From a bacterium (lineage in GTDB: Bacteria; Bacillota; Clostridia; Lachnospirales; Lachnospiraceae), in NCBI GenBank assembly GCA_023666335.1, contig JAMPCE010000021.1:1-37269 (forward strand): DNA of 37,269 bases. Reading direction: 5' to 3'. The position numbers were made by a program, and so were the translations under genes. A model generated the notes under the pieces. The model made no database searches. It had not been told where the DNA came from and saw only the letters and a program-made list of their open reading frames with translations. Shown one piece after another: positions 24,280-33,461 of this stretch (positions are counted from its first letter, which is position 1; each line of letters opens with the position of its first letter).

Positions 24280-25380
24280 ATGGCAGGTTCATCACTGGGA
24301 ATTATCTACCGAATCACCACTTGGGGCGAGTCTCACGGTCCCGGGCTTGGCGTCGTGATCGACGGCTGCCCCGCCGGGCTTCCCCTCCATGTAAACGACA
24401 TTCAGACATATTTGGACAGGCGGAAACCGGGAAAAAGCCGGATCACCACCTCCCGCAAAGAGGCAGACGCCGTGGAGATCCTCTCCGGCGTTTTTGAAGA
24501 AAAGACCACCGGCGCTCCCATCTCCCTGCTTATTCAAAACACCTCGCAGCGTTCCGGAGATTACAGTGAAATAGCGGCTTCCTACCGCCCCGGACACGCC
24601 GATTACACGTTTGACCAAAAATACGGCTTCCGCGACTACCGGGGCGGCGGACGTTCTTCCGGCAGAGAGACCGTCGGACGTGTCGCCGCAGGCGCGATCG
24701 CCGCAAAGGCGCTGCGGGAGTTCGGGATCGAGCTATTTGCCTACACGCGCTCCATCGGTCCGGTATCCATCGACCCGGAACGTTTTGACAGGGCGGCGGC
24801 GGCGGAAACGCCGACCTGTATGCCCGACCGGGACGCTTCCGCCCTGGCGGAAAAGTATCTCTCGGACTGCATGAGCAATTACGACTCCGCGGGCGGTGTG
24901 ATCGAGTGCGTGATCGACGGCGTCCCCGCAGGGCTCGGCGATCCTGTTTTTGAAAAGCTGGACGCCAACCTGGCAAAGGCGCTGATGTCCATCGGCGCGG
25001 TAAAAGCCGTGGAGATCGGCGACGGCATCGAAGTGAGCACCCGCCGCGGCTCTGCCAACAATGACGCGTTCCGCGTACGGGACGGTCAGATCGTAAAAAC
25101 CACGAACCATGCGGGCGGAATTTTGGGCGGCATCAGCGACGGCTCACAGATCGTGCTCCGCGCCCATGTAAAGCCCACCCCCTCCATCTTCTCCCCACAG
25201 GATACCGTGAACCGGGACGGCGAGGAGATCAGCCTTTCCATCAAAGGCCGCCATGATCCCGTGATCGTGCCCCGGGCAGTCGTCGTGGTGGAGAGCATGG
25301 CGGCAATCACGCTGCTGGACGCGCTTTTGGTCAATGCAGGCGCCAAAATGGATCATCTGAAAGCCATTTACAAAAATTAA
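24280..25380 (+). CDS. aroC: Chorismate synthase
   Basis: AroC converts EPSP to chorismate with reduced FMN, the last shared step to Phe, Tyr and Trp. It starts [20 protein letters not shown], the family N-terminus, and shows RPGHADYTF and [18 protein letters not shown]. The 366-residue length is normal. The frame is open upstream to 24112, but GAAAGGG lies 9 nt before the ATG at 24280 and homology begins there. It is monocistronic, on plus, ended by a large terminator. No other shikimate genes are adjacent. Confidence 0.97.
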   Translation: MAGSSLGIIYRITTWGESHGPGLGVVIDGCPAGLPLHVNDIQTYLDRRKPGKSRITTSRKEADAVEILSGVFEEKTTGAPISLLIQNTSQRSGDYSEIAASYRPGHADYTFDQKYGFRDYRGGGRSSGRETVGRVAAGAIAAKALREFGIELFAYTRSIGPVSIDPERFDRAAAAETPTCMPDRDASALAEKYLSDCMSNYDSAGGVIECVIDGVPAGLGDPVFEKLDANLAKALMSIGAVKAVEIGDGIEVSTRRGSANNDAFRVRDGQIVKTTNHAGGILGGISDGSQIVLRAHVKPTPSIFSPQDTVNRDGEEISLSIKGRHDPVIVPRAVVVVESMAAITLLDALLVNAGAKMDHLKAIYKN

Positions 25381-25383
25381 ATC

Positions 25384-25443
25384 AAAAAGAAAAATCAGCA
25401 ATTTGTTAAATTTTGTTTTAACATATTACTGATTTTTCTTTTT
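25384..25443. terminator. Large bidirectional terminator between aroC and the DUF3737 gene
   Basis: A 15-bp perfect stem (25384-25398 with 25429-25443) encloses a second 7-bp hairpin (25404-25410 with 25417-25423). The stem contains A-rich and T-rich arms, so it can work in both directions for the converging genes. The remaining bases to 25555 hold nothing I can identify. Confidence 0.8.
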
Positions 25444-25555
25444 CATTCTCTCCGGACGAATCAGAAGGCGCAAATTAAGTCAACCTTGCTCCTGCTCCCA
25501 CAAATATCATAATATCGTACAATAACATCCGCCGTTTTCGGCTGTCCTTAAAATA

Positions 25556-26410
25556 TCATCCGTTCTTTTCTCTTACGACGATTTCGCCCAAACATTCCAT
25601 AACGGGTGCTTCCCTGATAATCTCCCCGACGCTGTCCACCGTGATGGTCCCCGACTTCGGATTCTTGATGGAGAGCACATGCCCTTTCACATCCGCCTCC
25701 ACATCCGAATACTCGAAAGAAAGGTCGGTATCTTCCATCGTGCAGTTGATCAGTTTCAGGTTTTTACAGTAGCATAAGGGCTGCGTCCCGATGATCTTAC
25801 AGTCGATCAGCGTCAGACCGTCGGAGAACCATGCCAGATATTCTCCCTTGACAACACTGTTTTTCACCGTCACGTTCTCGCTGTGCCAGAAAGCGTCTTT
25901 CGTATCCAGCACGCAGTCCGTGATCTCCAGATTCTTCATATACTGAAAGGAATATTTCCCTTTCAGCTTCACCCGCGTAAGCGTCACGTTCCTGCTGTCA
26001 AAGAACGGATACTCCGACTCGATCTCAGAATCTGCAAGCGAAATATCTGATGATTTCCAGCCAAATTCCTGCGACACGATATGACAGTCCGCAAGACTGA
26101 TCCGCTCACATTCCCTGACCGCCTTGATACCGCCGAGCGTAGAGTCTTTGATCACGCCGTCCGACGCGTACCAGATGGCTGCCCGCGTCAGTTCATCCAT
26201 CGTGGAATGCTCCATCGTAAACTTTTTGACATGCCACAGGGGATAGCGGAGAGAAAATGTACAGTCTGTGACCACGATATCCCTCGATTCTTTCAGGACC
26301 GATTCGCCGTCCGCAGGGCCTGCAAAAACACAACTTTTCACGTCGGCGTTCTGCAAATTGTATAACGCCCGTTCTTCATCAAACTGCTGCTTTTCGACCA
26401 CTGTTCTCAT
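25556..26410 (-). CDS. DUF3737 family protein, right-handed beta-helix
   Basis: The protein, 284 residues from the chosen start, is built from repeated beta-helix turns of the type 'ADCHIVSQEFGWKSSDISLA' and 'TDCVLDTKDAFWHSENVTV'. Aromatic and acidic residues recur at each turn, as in pectate-lyase-like folds. I recognise it as DUF3737, common in gut Firmicutes and of unknown function. No signal peptide is present, so it is likely cytoplasmic. Start choice: AAGGAGG lies 6 nt before the second of two adjacent ATGs at 26410; longer upstream frames overlap the previous gene. It follows the GH25 gene by 19 nt. Confidence 0.8.
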   Translation of the reverse strand: MRTVVEKQQFDEERALYNLQNADVKSCVFAGPADGESVLKESRDIVVTDCTFSLRYPLWHVKKFTMEHSTMDELTRAAIWYASDGVIKDSTLGGIKAVRECERISLADCHIVSQEFGWKSSDISLADSEIESEYPFFDSRNVTLTRVKLKGKYSFQYMKNLEITDCVLDTKDAFWHSENVTVKNSVVKGEYLAWFSDGLTLIDCKIIGTQPLCYCKNLKLINCTMEDTDLSFEYSDVEADVKGHVLSIKNPKSGTITVDSVGEIIREAPVMECLGEIVVREKNG

Positions 26411-26429
26411 CATGAGCCTCCTTTTCCAC

Positions 26430-28112
26430 TTACTGCTGTAAGTAACTTGATATCGCATAGACGGTCTGACCGTTATAGGAAAGTCTCGACCAGCCGTAAT
26501 CCTCATTGATGCCCGTCCTGGTGGCATACTCGCCGTTGTGCAGGACCGCCACCACCACAGCGTCGGGGTTCGTCACGCTGGGAAGAGCGCGCAGATTGAC
26601 TTCGATCTTTGCCGTCACCTGTTCGTCCCGCTCCGCAAACTTCGTCTTTAAGCCGTCGCCGCTGCCCGCGCCCTCCTGCACCTCAGGCTGCGGCGTCTGG
26701 TACGCGAGATCTGTCGTCAGATAACTGCTCACGGCATAGACGGTCTGTTCGTTGTAAAGAAGCCTTGACCAGCCGCTCTCGCTCACGCCGGTCCGCTTTA
26801 GCGTCTCTCCGTTTTTCAGCGTGTACACGATCGTGCTGTCATCGCCCTGGCTGGGGATGTTCCGCAGATTGGTCGCATCCTTTGCCGTCACTTCTTCCTC
26901 CACCGCCGTAAACGGCATCAGCGCCTCCACATCCGCGGCTGCTTCCTCCGGCGCTTCCTCATTTTGCGCATCGGCAGTCCCCTCATAGCCGAAATATGCG
27001 ATGTTGACGTCCACAGGCTGGCTGATGCCCGCGACCGTTCCCCGGTTCGTGTACTGCCACATGGCATGAGCGCCGCCATAAGCGGACTTTTCCGTCTGGG
27101 GATAAGGCGTTTGCGGATACTGGGAGACCCAGATGCGGAAACTCGTCTCGATCCGGGAGGTCTCCCATTTCGCATCGCCCGCCATCTCATTCATGGAAGA
27201 ATAGAACATCGGCGTATAGCCCCTCTCATAAATTCTATTCAAAAACGCGATCGCTATGTCCGTCCGCTGTGTGGCGGACAGACCGTACTGCGCACTCTGC
27301 GCGCGTTCAAAGCCCTCGCAGTCAAAGGCTACGGGGTATGTGATCTGATACTGCGAGATATAGTCCGCCGTCCAATCGGCTTCCTCTCTCGCTTCCTCCT
27401 CGGTGACTGCGGTAGAAAAGAAATAAGCGCCAAGCTTTATGCCGTTTTTCTGCGCTTCCTGCATATTATAACGGGCGTTACTGTCAGCCACGATCTCCCG
27501 ACTTTCATCCATGCGGTAGCCCACCCGCACCATGACAAAATCAACGCCTGACGCCGCCACCTGCGCCCAGTCGATCGTTCCCTGATAGCGGGCTACATCG
27601 ATGCCGAACGTGATCTCATCCGTTTCCGCCGCCGCTTCGGAGGAGAGAAGTTTCGTCACATCCACCTCCGTGCCCTGCTCGGTGCTCATCGTCTCCGTCT
27701 CCGGATCCGTTCCCTGCGCCAGCTCTCCGCTCTCCCCGTCTGCCGCTCCGCCTAAAAGCCCCGCGTCATCCACAGCCGGTTCTTCCTGCATCTCCTGTCC
27801 GGTTTCCGATTCGGCGGATATCTCTTCCGTTTCCTGCCCTTCGATTTCCTGCCCCACTGTCATTTCTGCAGCCGGAACGGCTTCTTCTTCCGCCTTTTTG
27901 CCGCCTCTGGTCATGAGAATTGCCGCCACGGCAACGATCACGACCACCAGACCGATCACGGACGGAAACAGCACCCTGCGCACGAACCGCAGCGTCTTCT
28001 CGTCCAGTTCATCCTCGAACGCCCCGTCATCGTCATAGTCATCCGCAGCATTCTCCGGCAGATCGTCGTCCAGATCCATAAATTCCAGATCGTCATCTTC
28101 TTGCAGTTTCAC
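26430..28112 (-). CDS. Membrane-anchored GH25 lysozyme-like muramidase with two SH3-type domains
   Basis: This 560-residue protein has an acidic cytoplasmic N-terminus (about 1-40, rich in Asp), one membrane helix (about 47-68), a Glu/Ser/Thr-rich linker (70-165) and a GH25 domain (about 168-370). Motifs include FGIDVARYQGTIDWAQV and YPVAFDCEGFE, which hold the expected acidic residues. Two bacterial SH3 repeats follow (about 395-460 and 495-560), both starting VTAK and ending SSYL. Such enzymes cut peptidoglycan glycan strands. The start is GTG after AGGAGTGAGGA. It probably forms a pair with the DUF3737 gene. Confidence 0.9.
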   Translation of the reverse strand: MKLQEDDDLEFMDLDDDLPENAADDYDDDGAFEDELDEKTLRFVRRVLFPSVIGLVVVIVAVAAILMTRGGKKAEEEAVPAAEMTVGQEIEGQETEEISAESETGQEMQEEPAVDDAGLLGGAADGESGELAQGTDPETETMSTEQGTEVDVTKLLSSEAAAETDEITFGIDVARYQGTIDWAQVAASGVDFVMVRVGYRMDESREIVADSNARYNMQEAQKNGIKLGAYFFSTAVTEEEAREEADWTADYISQYQITYPVAFDCEGFERAQSAQYGLSATQRTDIAIAFLNRIYERGYTPMFYSSMNEMAGDAKWETSRIETSFRIWVSQYPQTPYPQTEKSAYGGAHAMWQYTNRGTVAGISQPVDVNIAYFGYEGTADAQNEEAPEEAAADVEALMPFTAVEEEVTAKDATNLRNIPSQGDDSTIVYTLKNGETLKRTGVSESGWSRLLYNEQTVYAVSSYLTTDLAYQTPQPEVQEGAGSGDGLKTKFAERDEQVTAKIEVNLRALPSVTNPDAVVVAVLHNGEYATRTGINEDYGWSRLSYNGQTVYAISSYLQQ

Positions 28113-28191
28113 GGTTCCTCACTCCTCTGTTTTCCGTTTCTCCTGTTTTTCTGTTCTCTTTCGGCGCCAAATAAATATCATATGTTATTTA

Positions 28192-29175
28192 TCAAAAGCT
28201 TTCCAGAAGCTCCAGATAGAATTCGTAATAATCTTTCCTGTTTTCTTTCATAAACTGGATCGCCGACTTGGGATGCTGGTTCAACAGCCCGGTCAACAGA
28301 TACGGTACATCATAGCCCCACGTCACGCCGGATTCCCTAAGCGGAACCATCTGCTGCTGGATAAACCGCAGGATCGGATTGACATTGTACTTCGGATTTT
28401 TCAAAAATCCCAGCAACAGTTCGCTGGGGCAGTTGCCGCAGCCCCGTCCCATCCCGTTCACTGTGGCGTCCAGATAACTCACACCCATGATGACGACTTC
28501 CGTTGTGTTCGCAAAGGCAAGCTGCTGATTGTTGTGGGCATGGATCCCTACCTTTTTGCCGTACTTATCCGCCACTTCCAGATATTTCTCCGCAAGACGG
28601 CGCGCCTGCTCCGGATAGAGGGAGCCGTAGCTGTCCACCAGGTAGATTGTCCCCACGCTGCTTTGACCAAGTAAGTCAAGTGCTGCGTCCAGATCCGTCT
28701 CATTCGCCTTGGAGATCGCCATGATATTGACCGTGGTCTCGTACCCTTTTTTCGTGCAGTCCTCGATCATCTCGATCGCTGCCGGTATGGTATTGATATA
28801 CGTCGCGATGCGCACCAGATCGACCGGGCTGTCCTTTTTGTTCAGGATATCCCTTTTGAAATCGCAGCGCCCCACATCCGCCATCACGCCGATCTTCATA
28901 TCCGTCTTGTTATCGCCCACAACGGCGCGGATGTCCTTATCGTCACAGAACTTCCACTTGCCGAACTTATTGACGTCAAACATCTCTTTCGACGCCTTGT
29001 AGCCAAACTCCATATAGTCCACGCCTGCCTTGATATTCGCCTGATACAGGTCCCTTACGAACTCATCCGTAAAATAAAAGTCATTGACCAGCCCGCCGTC
29101 CCGCAGCGTACAGTCCACCACCTTGATATCCGGTGCGTAGGACATTAACGTCCTTCCCTTTGCTCTCTTTTCCAT
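28192..29175 (-). CDS. DRE-TIM metallolyase-like aldolase domain protein
   Basis: The protein, 327 residues from the chosen start, has the HMGL-like TIM barrel signature: VDCTLRDGG with the Arg/Asp pair, HAHNNQQLAFANT with the metal-binding HxHN, and GMGRGCGNCPSELLLGFL. It resembles 4-hydroxy-2-oxovalerate aldolases and related lyases but lacks an obvious partner dehydrogenase, so the substrate is unknown. The ATG at 29175 has GGAGG 8 nt upstream; an in-frame ATG at 29190 has none. It lies 55 nt after tyrS and is likely co-transcribed under the tyrosine T-box. Confidence 0.8.
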   Translation of the reverse strand: MEKRAKGRTLMSYAPDIKVVDCTLRDGGLVNDFYFTDEFVRDLYQANIKAGVDYMEFGYKASKEMFDVNKFGKWKFCDDKDIRAVVGDNKTDMKIGVMADVGRCDFKRDILNKKDSPVDLVRIATYINTIPAAIEMIEDCTKKGYETTVNIMAISKANETDLDAALDLLGQSSVGTIYLVDSYGSLYPEQARRLAEKYLEVADKYGKKVGIHAHNNQQLAFANTTEVVIMGVSYLDATVNGMGRGCGNCPSELLLGFLKNPKYNVNPILRFIQQQMVPLRESGVTWGYDVPYLLTGLLNQHPKSAIQFMKENRKDYYEFYLELLESF

Positions 29176-29230
29176 TGTCATTTCCTCCATAATTTTGCTT
29201 CTTTCTACTCCCCGTCATCTGTCCGATCGA

Positions 29231-30454
29231 TTATGCTATGATCTTCTTAAAGTTCTTCTTTCCCTTTTTCACAATGAACTCCTCTGCTGCGATCTGTTCT
29301 TTCGTGTAGCAGGTTTTTAAGTCCGTCACCTTTTCTCCCTTGATCGTCACGCCGCCCTGTTCGATCGCCCTGCGCGCGTCAGAGCGGGAAGACGCAAGCC
29401 CAGCCGCCACCAAAACGCCCTGAATGTCGATCTTTCCGTCCCGAAAATCTTCCTCTGTCAGGGTCACTGTCGGCATATTCTCCAAACTTCCGCCGCCGGA
29501 AAAGAGCGCCTTTGACGCCTCTTTCGCTTTTTTCGCCTCCTCCTCGCCGTGCACGAGGTTCGTCAGCTCATAGGCAAGGATATCTTTCGCCTCGTTCAGT
29601 TGGCTGCCCTCCCAGCCGTCCATCTCCTCGATCTGTGAGAGGGGCAGGAACGTCAGCATCCGCAGGCATTTTAAGACATCCGCGTCATCGACGTTACGCC
29701 AATACTGATAGAACTCATAAGGCGAAGTCTTGTCGGGATCGAGCCACACCGCGCCTTTCTGCGTCTTACCCATCTTCTTGCCCTCGGAATTCATGAGGAG
29801 CGTGATCGTCATGGCATAAGCGTCCTTGGATAATTTACGGCGGATCAGGTCCGTGCCGCCCAGCATATTGCTCCACTGATCGTCCCCGCCAAACTGCATA
29901 TTGCAGCCGTATCGCTTGTAAAGCTCCAGGAAATCATAACTCTGCATGATCATGTAGTTGAACTCCAAAAAGCTTAAGCCTTTCTCCATCCGCTGTTTGT
30001 AGCACTCCGCGCGGAGCATATTGTTCACGGAGAAGCACGGTCCCACCTCTCGGATAAATTCGACATAATTTAAGTCAAGGAGCCAGTCCGCATTGTTGAC
30101 CATCAGCGCCTTTCCCTCGGAAAAGTCGATAAAACGGCTCATCTGCTTCTTAAAGCACTCGCAGTTGTGCGCGATCGTCTCTTTCGTCATCATGGAACGC
30201 ATATCCGTTCTGCCGGAAGGATCTCCAATCATCGCCGTGCCGCCGCCAATCAGCGCAATAGGCTTGTTTCCCGCCTCCTGCAAACGCTTCATCAGACAAA
30301 GCGCCATAAAATGCCCTACATGCAGGCTGTCCGCCGTCGGATCGAACCCGATGTAAAAAGTCGCTTTGCCGTTGTTGATCAGCTCGCGGATCTGAGCCTC
30401 ATCCGTCAGCTGCGCGAGAAGTCCCCGCGCCTGCAATTCTTCGTAGATTCCCAT
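29231..30454 (-). CDS. tyrS: Tyrosyl-tRNA synthetase
   Basis: TyrS charges tRNA-Tyr. The class I signatures are [12 protein letters not shown] (HIGH-type) and KMGKT (KMSKS-type). The tyrosine-recognition segment is [20 protein letters not shown], and a C-terminal S4-like RNA-binding domain runs from about 345. The 407-residue length is typical. The ATG has GGAGG 5 nt upstream, within the leader that also holds a T-box and the three-hairpin element. The adjacent iorAB operon consumes aromatic keto acids, a thematic link only. Confidence 0.97.
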   Translation of the reverse strand: MGIYEELQARGLLAQLTDEAQIRELINNGKATFYIGFDPTADSLHVGHFMALCLMKRLQEAGNKPIALIGGGTAMIGDPSGRTDMRSMMTKETIAHNCECFKKQMSRFIDFSEGKALMVNNADWLLDLNYVEFIREVGPCFSVNNMLRAECYKQRMEKGLSFLEFNYMIMQSYDFLELYKRYGCNMQFGGDDQWSNMLGGTDLIRRKLSKDAYAMTITLLMNSEGKKMGKTQKGAVWLDPDKTSPYEFYQYWRNVDDADVLKCLRMLTFLPLSQIEEMDGWEGSQLNEAKDILAYELTNLVHGEEEAKKAKEASKALFSGGGSLENMPTVTLTEEDFRDGKIDIQGVLVAAGLASSRSDARRAIEQGGVTIKGEKVTDLKTCYTKEQIAAEEFIVKKGKKNFKKIIA

Positions 30455-30461
30455 TTTTTCC

Positions 30462-30592
30462 TCCGTTCCGAAGCGTTCTACGCTGAGGCCGCGAGCAGAA
30501 TCTCAAATTCTGCTCTGCGATCATAGGAATTTGTGACGCTTCACCACAAATTCCAGATTGAAAAAAATGCTCATCAGAGATTTTTTTCAATC
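30462..30592 (-). repeat. Three-hairpin structured repeat, copy B (tyrS leader)
   Basis: Hairpins in + coordinates are: H1 30493-30501 with 30507-30515 (9 bp, loop CTCAA); H2 30526-30535 with 30545-30554 (10 bp, loop ACGCTTCAC); H3 30556-30568 with 30580-30592 (13 bp) capped by a CTC/GAG stem and ATCA loop. The H2 loop can pair with 30470-30476 (7 bp), 5 nt upstream of GGAGG. The same architecture with different stem sequences recurs at 31559-31688. It separates the T-box terminator from the tyrS start, lengthening the usual gap. The strand is inferred from its place before minus-strand start codons. Confidence 0.8.
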
Positions 30593-30619
30593 ATCTCCCT
30601 TTCTTTTCTGCAAACAGGA

Positions 30620-30938
30620 AACCCCCGTCCTGTATCAGGACGAGGGTTAAACTCGTGCTACCACCTAATTTCACAGACGGCTCGCGCCGACTGCCTCATT
30701 GAGTACTGCGTATAAATAACTCGCGTTATTAGCTCATTCCGCAATACTCCGCCGCGATAACGTGCGGCATTCCGCCACAGCCTACTAAGAACGCCCCGTT
30801 CCATTCTGCCGTGAAGCTCCGAGATGTATTCATGGAAAAGTTCCCGCGCGCCTCTCATCAACCGGCTGCTCTCTGTTCGTTCCCTGATCCACTACTTGTT
30901 CTCTTCATCGCCTGTTTTTGTCTCTGTTTTCTTACTGC
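30620..30938 (-). promoter_or_regulatory. Tyrosine T-box riboswitch
   Basis: The leader of tyrS shows a stem I with specifier TAC (Tyr) at 30826-30828 in the context GAATACATCTC. The antiterminator is canonical: AGG (30664-30666), 7-nt bulge TGGTAGC (30657-30663) and ACGAG (30652-30656) pair with CTCGT and CCT (30637-30644). The competing terminator is a 7-bp plus 5-bp stem with one mismatch at 30620-30648; its U-run is weak. Uncharged tRNA-Tyr would bind TGGT and allow read-through. It may also end read-through from the iorAB operon upstream. Confidence 0.92.
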
Positions 30939-30943
30939 CTAAT

Positions 30944-30972
30944 AATTTATACGATAACTTCCCGTTTGTCAA
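30944..30972 (-). promoter_or_regulatory. tyrS promoter
   Basis: On the minus strand a perfect TTGACA (30967-30972), a 17-nt spacer and TAAATT (30944-30949). It begins 8 nt past the iorB stop codon, so tyrS has its own start although no terminator separates it from iorB. Confidence 0.8.
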
Positions 30973-30979
30973 CTGTTTT

Positions 30980-31552
30980 TTACGCGCTTTCTCCCAGCGC
31001 GAACGCCTTTTTGTTCAATTCCAAGAACTTTGGCGGCACGCTCTGTTCGATCGCTTCCATCCACTCTTCTTTGGTAAAGTCAAAATAGTTCGCCAGCCGC
31101 CCCATCAACACCAGATTGACCGCCTTGCTGCTCCCCGCTTCCTCCGCGAGCGTCAGCGCATCCAGCGCGTCCACCTGGATCCCCAGCGCTAAAAGTTTCT
31201 CCGTCAGATTCTCGGGATAGACCGCCGCGCCCGCGATCACCGGCATGGGATTGACCTGCTGGCTGTTTACAATGATTCTGCCGCCTGGTTTTAGGAACTC
31301 TGTATAGCGCGCCGCTTCCAGCAGCTCAAACGAGAGGATGCAGTACGCCTGTCCCTTGTCGATGATGGGAGAATACACCCGCTCGCCCCAGCGCACATAA
31401 GTGACCACGCTGCCGCCGCGCTGGCTCATGCCGTGCACCTCGCTCACTTTCACATCGTATCCTTTTGTGAGGAGCAGCCGCCCTAAGAGTTTACTCGCAA
31501 GAAGCGTGCCCTGACCGCCTACCCCCACGATCATGATATTTTTTGTTTCCAT
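30980..31552 (-). CDS. iorB: Indolepyruvate:ferredoxin oxidoreductase, beta subunit
   Basis: IorB is the small subunit (2-oxoacid:acceptor oxidoreductase gamma-type domain) that with IorA turns arylpyruvates plus CoA into aryl-acetyl-CoA, CO2 and reduced ferredoxin. It starts METKNIMIVGVGGQGTLLAS (GVGGQG nucleotide/CoA motif) and has SEVHGMSQRGGSV, both family hallmarks; 190 residues is the usual length. The start at 31552 has GGAG 6 nt upstream; the longer open frame upstream covers the structured repeat. It is separated from iorA by that repeat. Confidence 0.92.
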   Translation of the reverse strand: METKNIMIVGVGGQGTLLASKLLGRLLLTKGYDVKVSEVHGMSQRGGSVVTYVRWGERVYSPIIDKGQAYCILSFELLEAARYTEFLKPGGRIIVNSQQVNPMPVIAGAAVYPENLTEKLLALGIQVDALDALTLAEEAGSSKAVNLVLMGRLANYFDFTKEEWMEAIEQSVPPKFLELNKKAFALGESA

Positions 31553-31558
31553 ATTATT

Positions 31559-31688
31559 CTCCATTCCGGAGCGTCTTCGCGACGGGGCGACGCAAATCTC
31601 AAATTTGCGTCTGCCATCATACAAATTTGTGACGCTCCTACACAAATTTGCGTGTAAAAAATCAGCACATCAGTGTGATTTTTTACAC
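31559..31688 (-). repeat. Three-hairpin structured repeat, copy A (iorA-iorB junction)
   Basis: Hairpins in + coordinates are: H1 31589-31597 with 31603-31611 (9 bp, loop CTCAA); H2 31622-31631 with 31641-31650 (10 bp, loop ACGCTCCTA); H3 31652-31663 with 31677-31688 (12 bp) containing CAC/GTG around an ATCA loop. The H2 loop region 31631-31638 pairs with 31568-31575 (8 bp), ending 5 nt before the GGAG of iorB. Compared with copy B, loops are kept and stems covary. The iorA stop codon lies inside H3, so insertion may have reshaped the end of iorA. Confidence 0.8.
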
Positions 31689-33422
31689 ACCTCCTCCATC
31701 AAGTGCCCCAAATTTGCATAACTGCTCACAGACCCCGCACCCCACGCACAGGGTATTGTCGATCTTGACTTTCCCGTCCGTCACGCTGATCGCCGGGCAG
31801 CCGATCTTCATGCAGACCTTGCAGCCCTTACATTTCTCCGGATCGGCACAGATCGGTCCCGGATGCTTCACATATTTGAGCAGCGCGCAGGGACGGCGGG
31901 AAATGATGACCGACGGCTCCTTTGCCGCCAGTTCCTCCGTAAGCGCCTTTTCGCAGGCGTCCATATCGTAGGGATCCACCACCCGCACCCTATTGATGCC
32001 GACCGCGTGGCAGAGGGTCTCCAGATCGATCTTTGTACAGGGATCGCCTTTCAGATTATATCCTGTAGTCGGATTCTGCTGATGCCCCGTCATACCCGTA
32101 ATGGAGTTGTCCAGAATAATGACGGTCGCATTCGATTCGTTGTAAGCGATATTGATCAGACCCGTAACGCCGGAGTGAATAAAGGTCGAGTCGCCGATCA
32201 CCGCTACCGTCTTTCCTTCCCGCTCTTCGCCGCCCGCTTTCACAAAACCGTGCAGCCCCGATACGGACGCACCCATACAGATCGTCGTGTCGATCGCATT
32301 TAAGGGCGCCACCGCTCCCAATGTATAACAGCCGATATCTCCCAGAACCGTGAGGTTCATCTTCTTTAATACATAGAATATGCTGCGGTGCGGACAACCC
32401 GCGCACATCACGGGCGGTCTCGCCGGAATCTCCTCCGAAAGGACAGGTCCTGCCTGCACTTTCCCGCCGAGCTTTTCCGCGACGATATTCTGGCTCAGCT
32501 CACCGACTGCGGAAAACAGTTCTTTTCCCGTCACCGCAAGCCCCAGGTTCCGGCAGTGCGCCTCGATAAAGCCGTCCAATTCCTCCACCACCACCAGCTT
32601 CTCCACCGAAGCTGCGAAATCGCGGATCTTTCTCTCCGGCATCGGCCAGATCATCCCCAGCTTCAAAACGGGATAGGTATCCCCGAATGCCTCTTTCACA
32701 TACTGATAGCAGGTCGAGGAAGTGACGATGCCGTACTTTTTGTCAGTTCCCGCCTCAATGCGGTTGATCTCTGCAGTCTCCGCCCACTCCGCCAAAGCCT
32801 TTGTGCGCGCTTCCACAGCCGGATGTTTCTTTTTCGCATACCCCGGCATCATAATGTATTTTGCGGAATTCTTTTCGTATGGCTTTTCTTTCGGCAGCAC
32901 GCGCTCCGCCGTCTCCACCACGCTCTGGGAGTGGCTTACGCGGGTGCACATCTTAAGAAGCACCGCCGTGTCAAACTGCTCGGAAAGTTCGTAGGCGAGT
33001 TTCGCAAAGGCAAGCCCCTCCGCCGCATCGGAGGGCTCCAGCATGGGTACTTTCGCGCTTAAAGCATAGTGGCGGGAATCCTGTTCGTTCTGGGAACTGT
33101 GCATCCCGGCGTCATCCGCCACGCCTAGGATCAGTCCCGCACCTACGCCCGTATAAGAAATCGTAAACAGCGGATCCGCTGCCACATTTAAGCCCACATG
33201 CTTCATCGCGCAAAAGCTTCTCTTTCCCGCCAGAGACGCGCCAAACGCCGCCTCGAGCGCAACTTTCTCGTTCGGCGCCCATTCCGCGTAGACCTCCTCG
33301 TATTTCGCCACGCATTCGGTGATCTCCGTGCTGGGCGTCCCCGGATAACTGGACACAAAACTGCATCCCGCCTCATAAAGCCCTCTGGCAACCGCCTCAT
33401 TGCCAAGCATCAATGTCTTCAT
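31683..33422 (-). CDS. iorA: Indolepyruvate:ferredoxin oxidoreductase, alpha subunit
   Basis: This 579-residue TPP-dependent subunit has an N-terminal pyrimidine-binding domain (SSYPGTPSTEITE), a central domain with CAGCPHR, and a TPP/Mg domain with GDSTFIHSGVTGLINIAYN and ILDNSITGMTGHQ. A C-terminal ferredoxin-like part has two cysteine clusters (CKGCKVCMKIGCP and CVGCGVCEQLC), binding [4Fe-4S] clusters. It acts on indole-, phenyl- and hydroxyphenyl-pyruvate in aromatic amino acid fermentation. AAAGGAT lies about 8 nt before the ATG. It follows the symporter by 60 nt. Confidence 0.96.
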   Translation of the reverse strand: MKTLMLGNEAVARGLYEAGCSFVSSYPGTPSTEITECVAKYEEVYAEWAPNEKVALEAAFGASLAGKRSFCAMKHVGLNVAADPLFTISYTGVGAGLILGVADDAGMHSSQNEQDSRHYALSAKVPMLEPSDAAEGLAFAKLAYELSEQFDTAVLLKMCTRVSHSQSVVETAERVLPKEKPYEKNSAKYIMMPGYAKKKHPAVEARTKALAEWAETAEINRIEAGTDKKYGIVTSSTCYQYVKEAFGDTYPVLKLGMIWPMPERKIRDFAASVEKLVVVEELDGFIEAHCRNLGLAVTGKELFSAVGELSQNIVAEKLGGKVQAGPVLSEEIPARPPVMCAGCPHRSIFYVLKKMNLTVLGDIGCYTLGAVAPLNAIDTTICMGASVSGLHGFVKAGGEEREGKTVAVIGDSTFIHSGVTGLINIAYNESNATVIILDNSITGMTGHQQNPTTGYNLKGDPCTKIDLETLCHAVGINRVRVVDPYDMDACEKALTEELAAKEPSVIISRRPCALLKYVKHPGPICADPEKCKGCKVCMKIGCPAISVTDGKVKIDNTLCVGCGVCEQLCKFGALDGGGV

Positions 33423-33461
33423 AAAAGTTTATCCTTTCTCATATGATACAGATGTTGCGGA

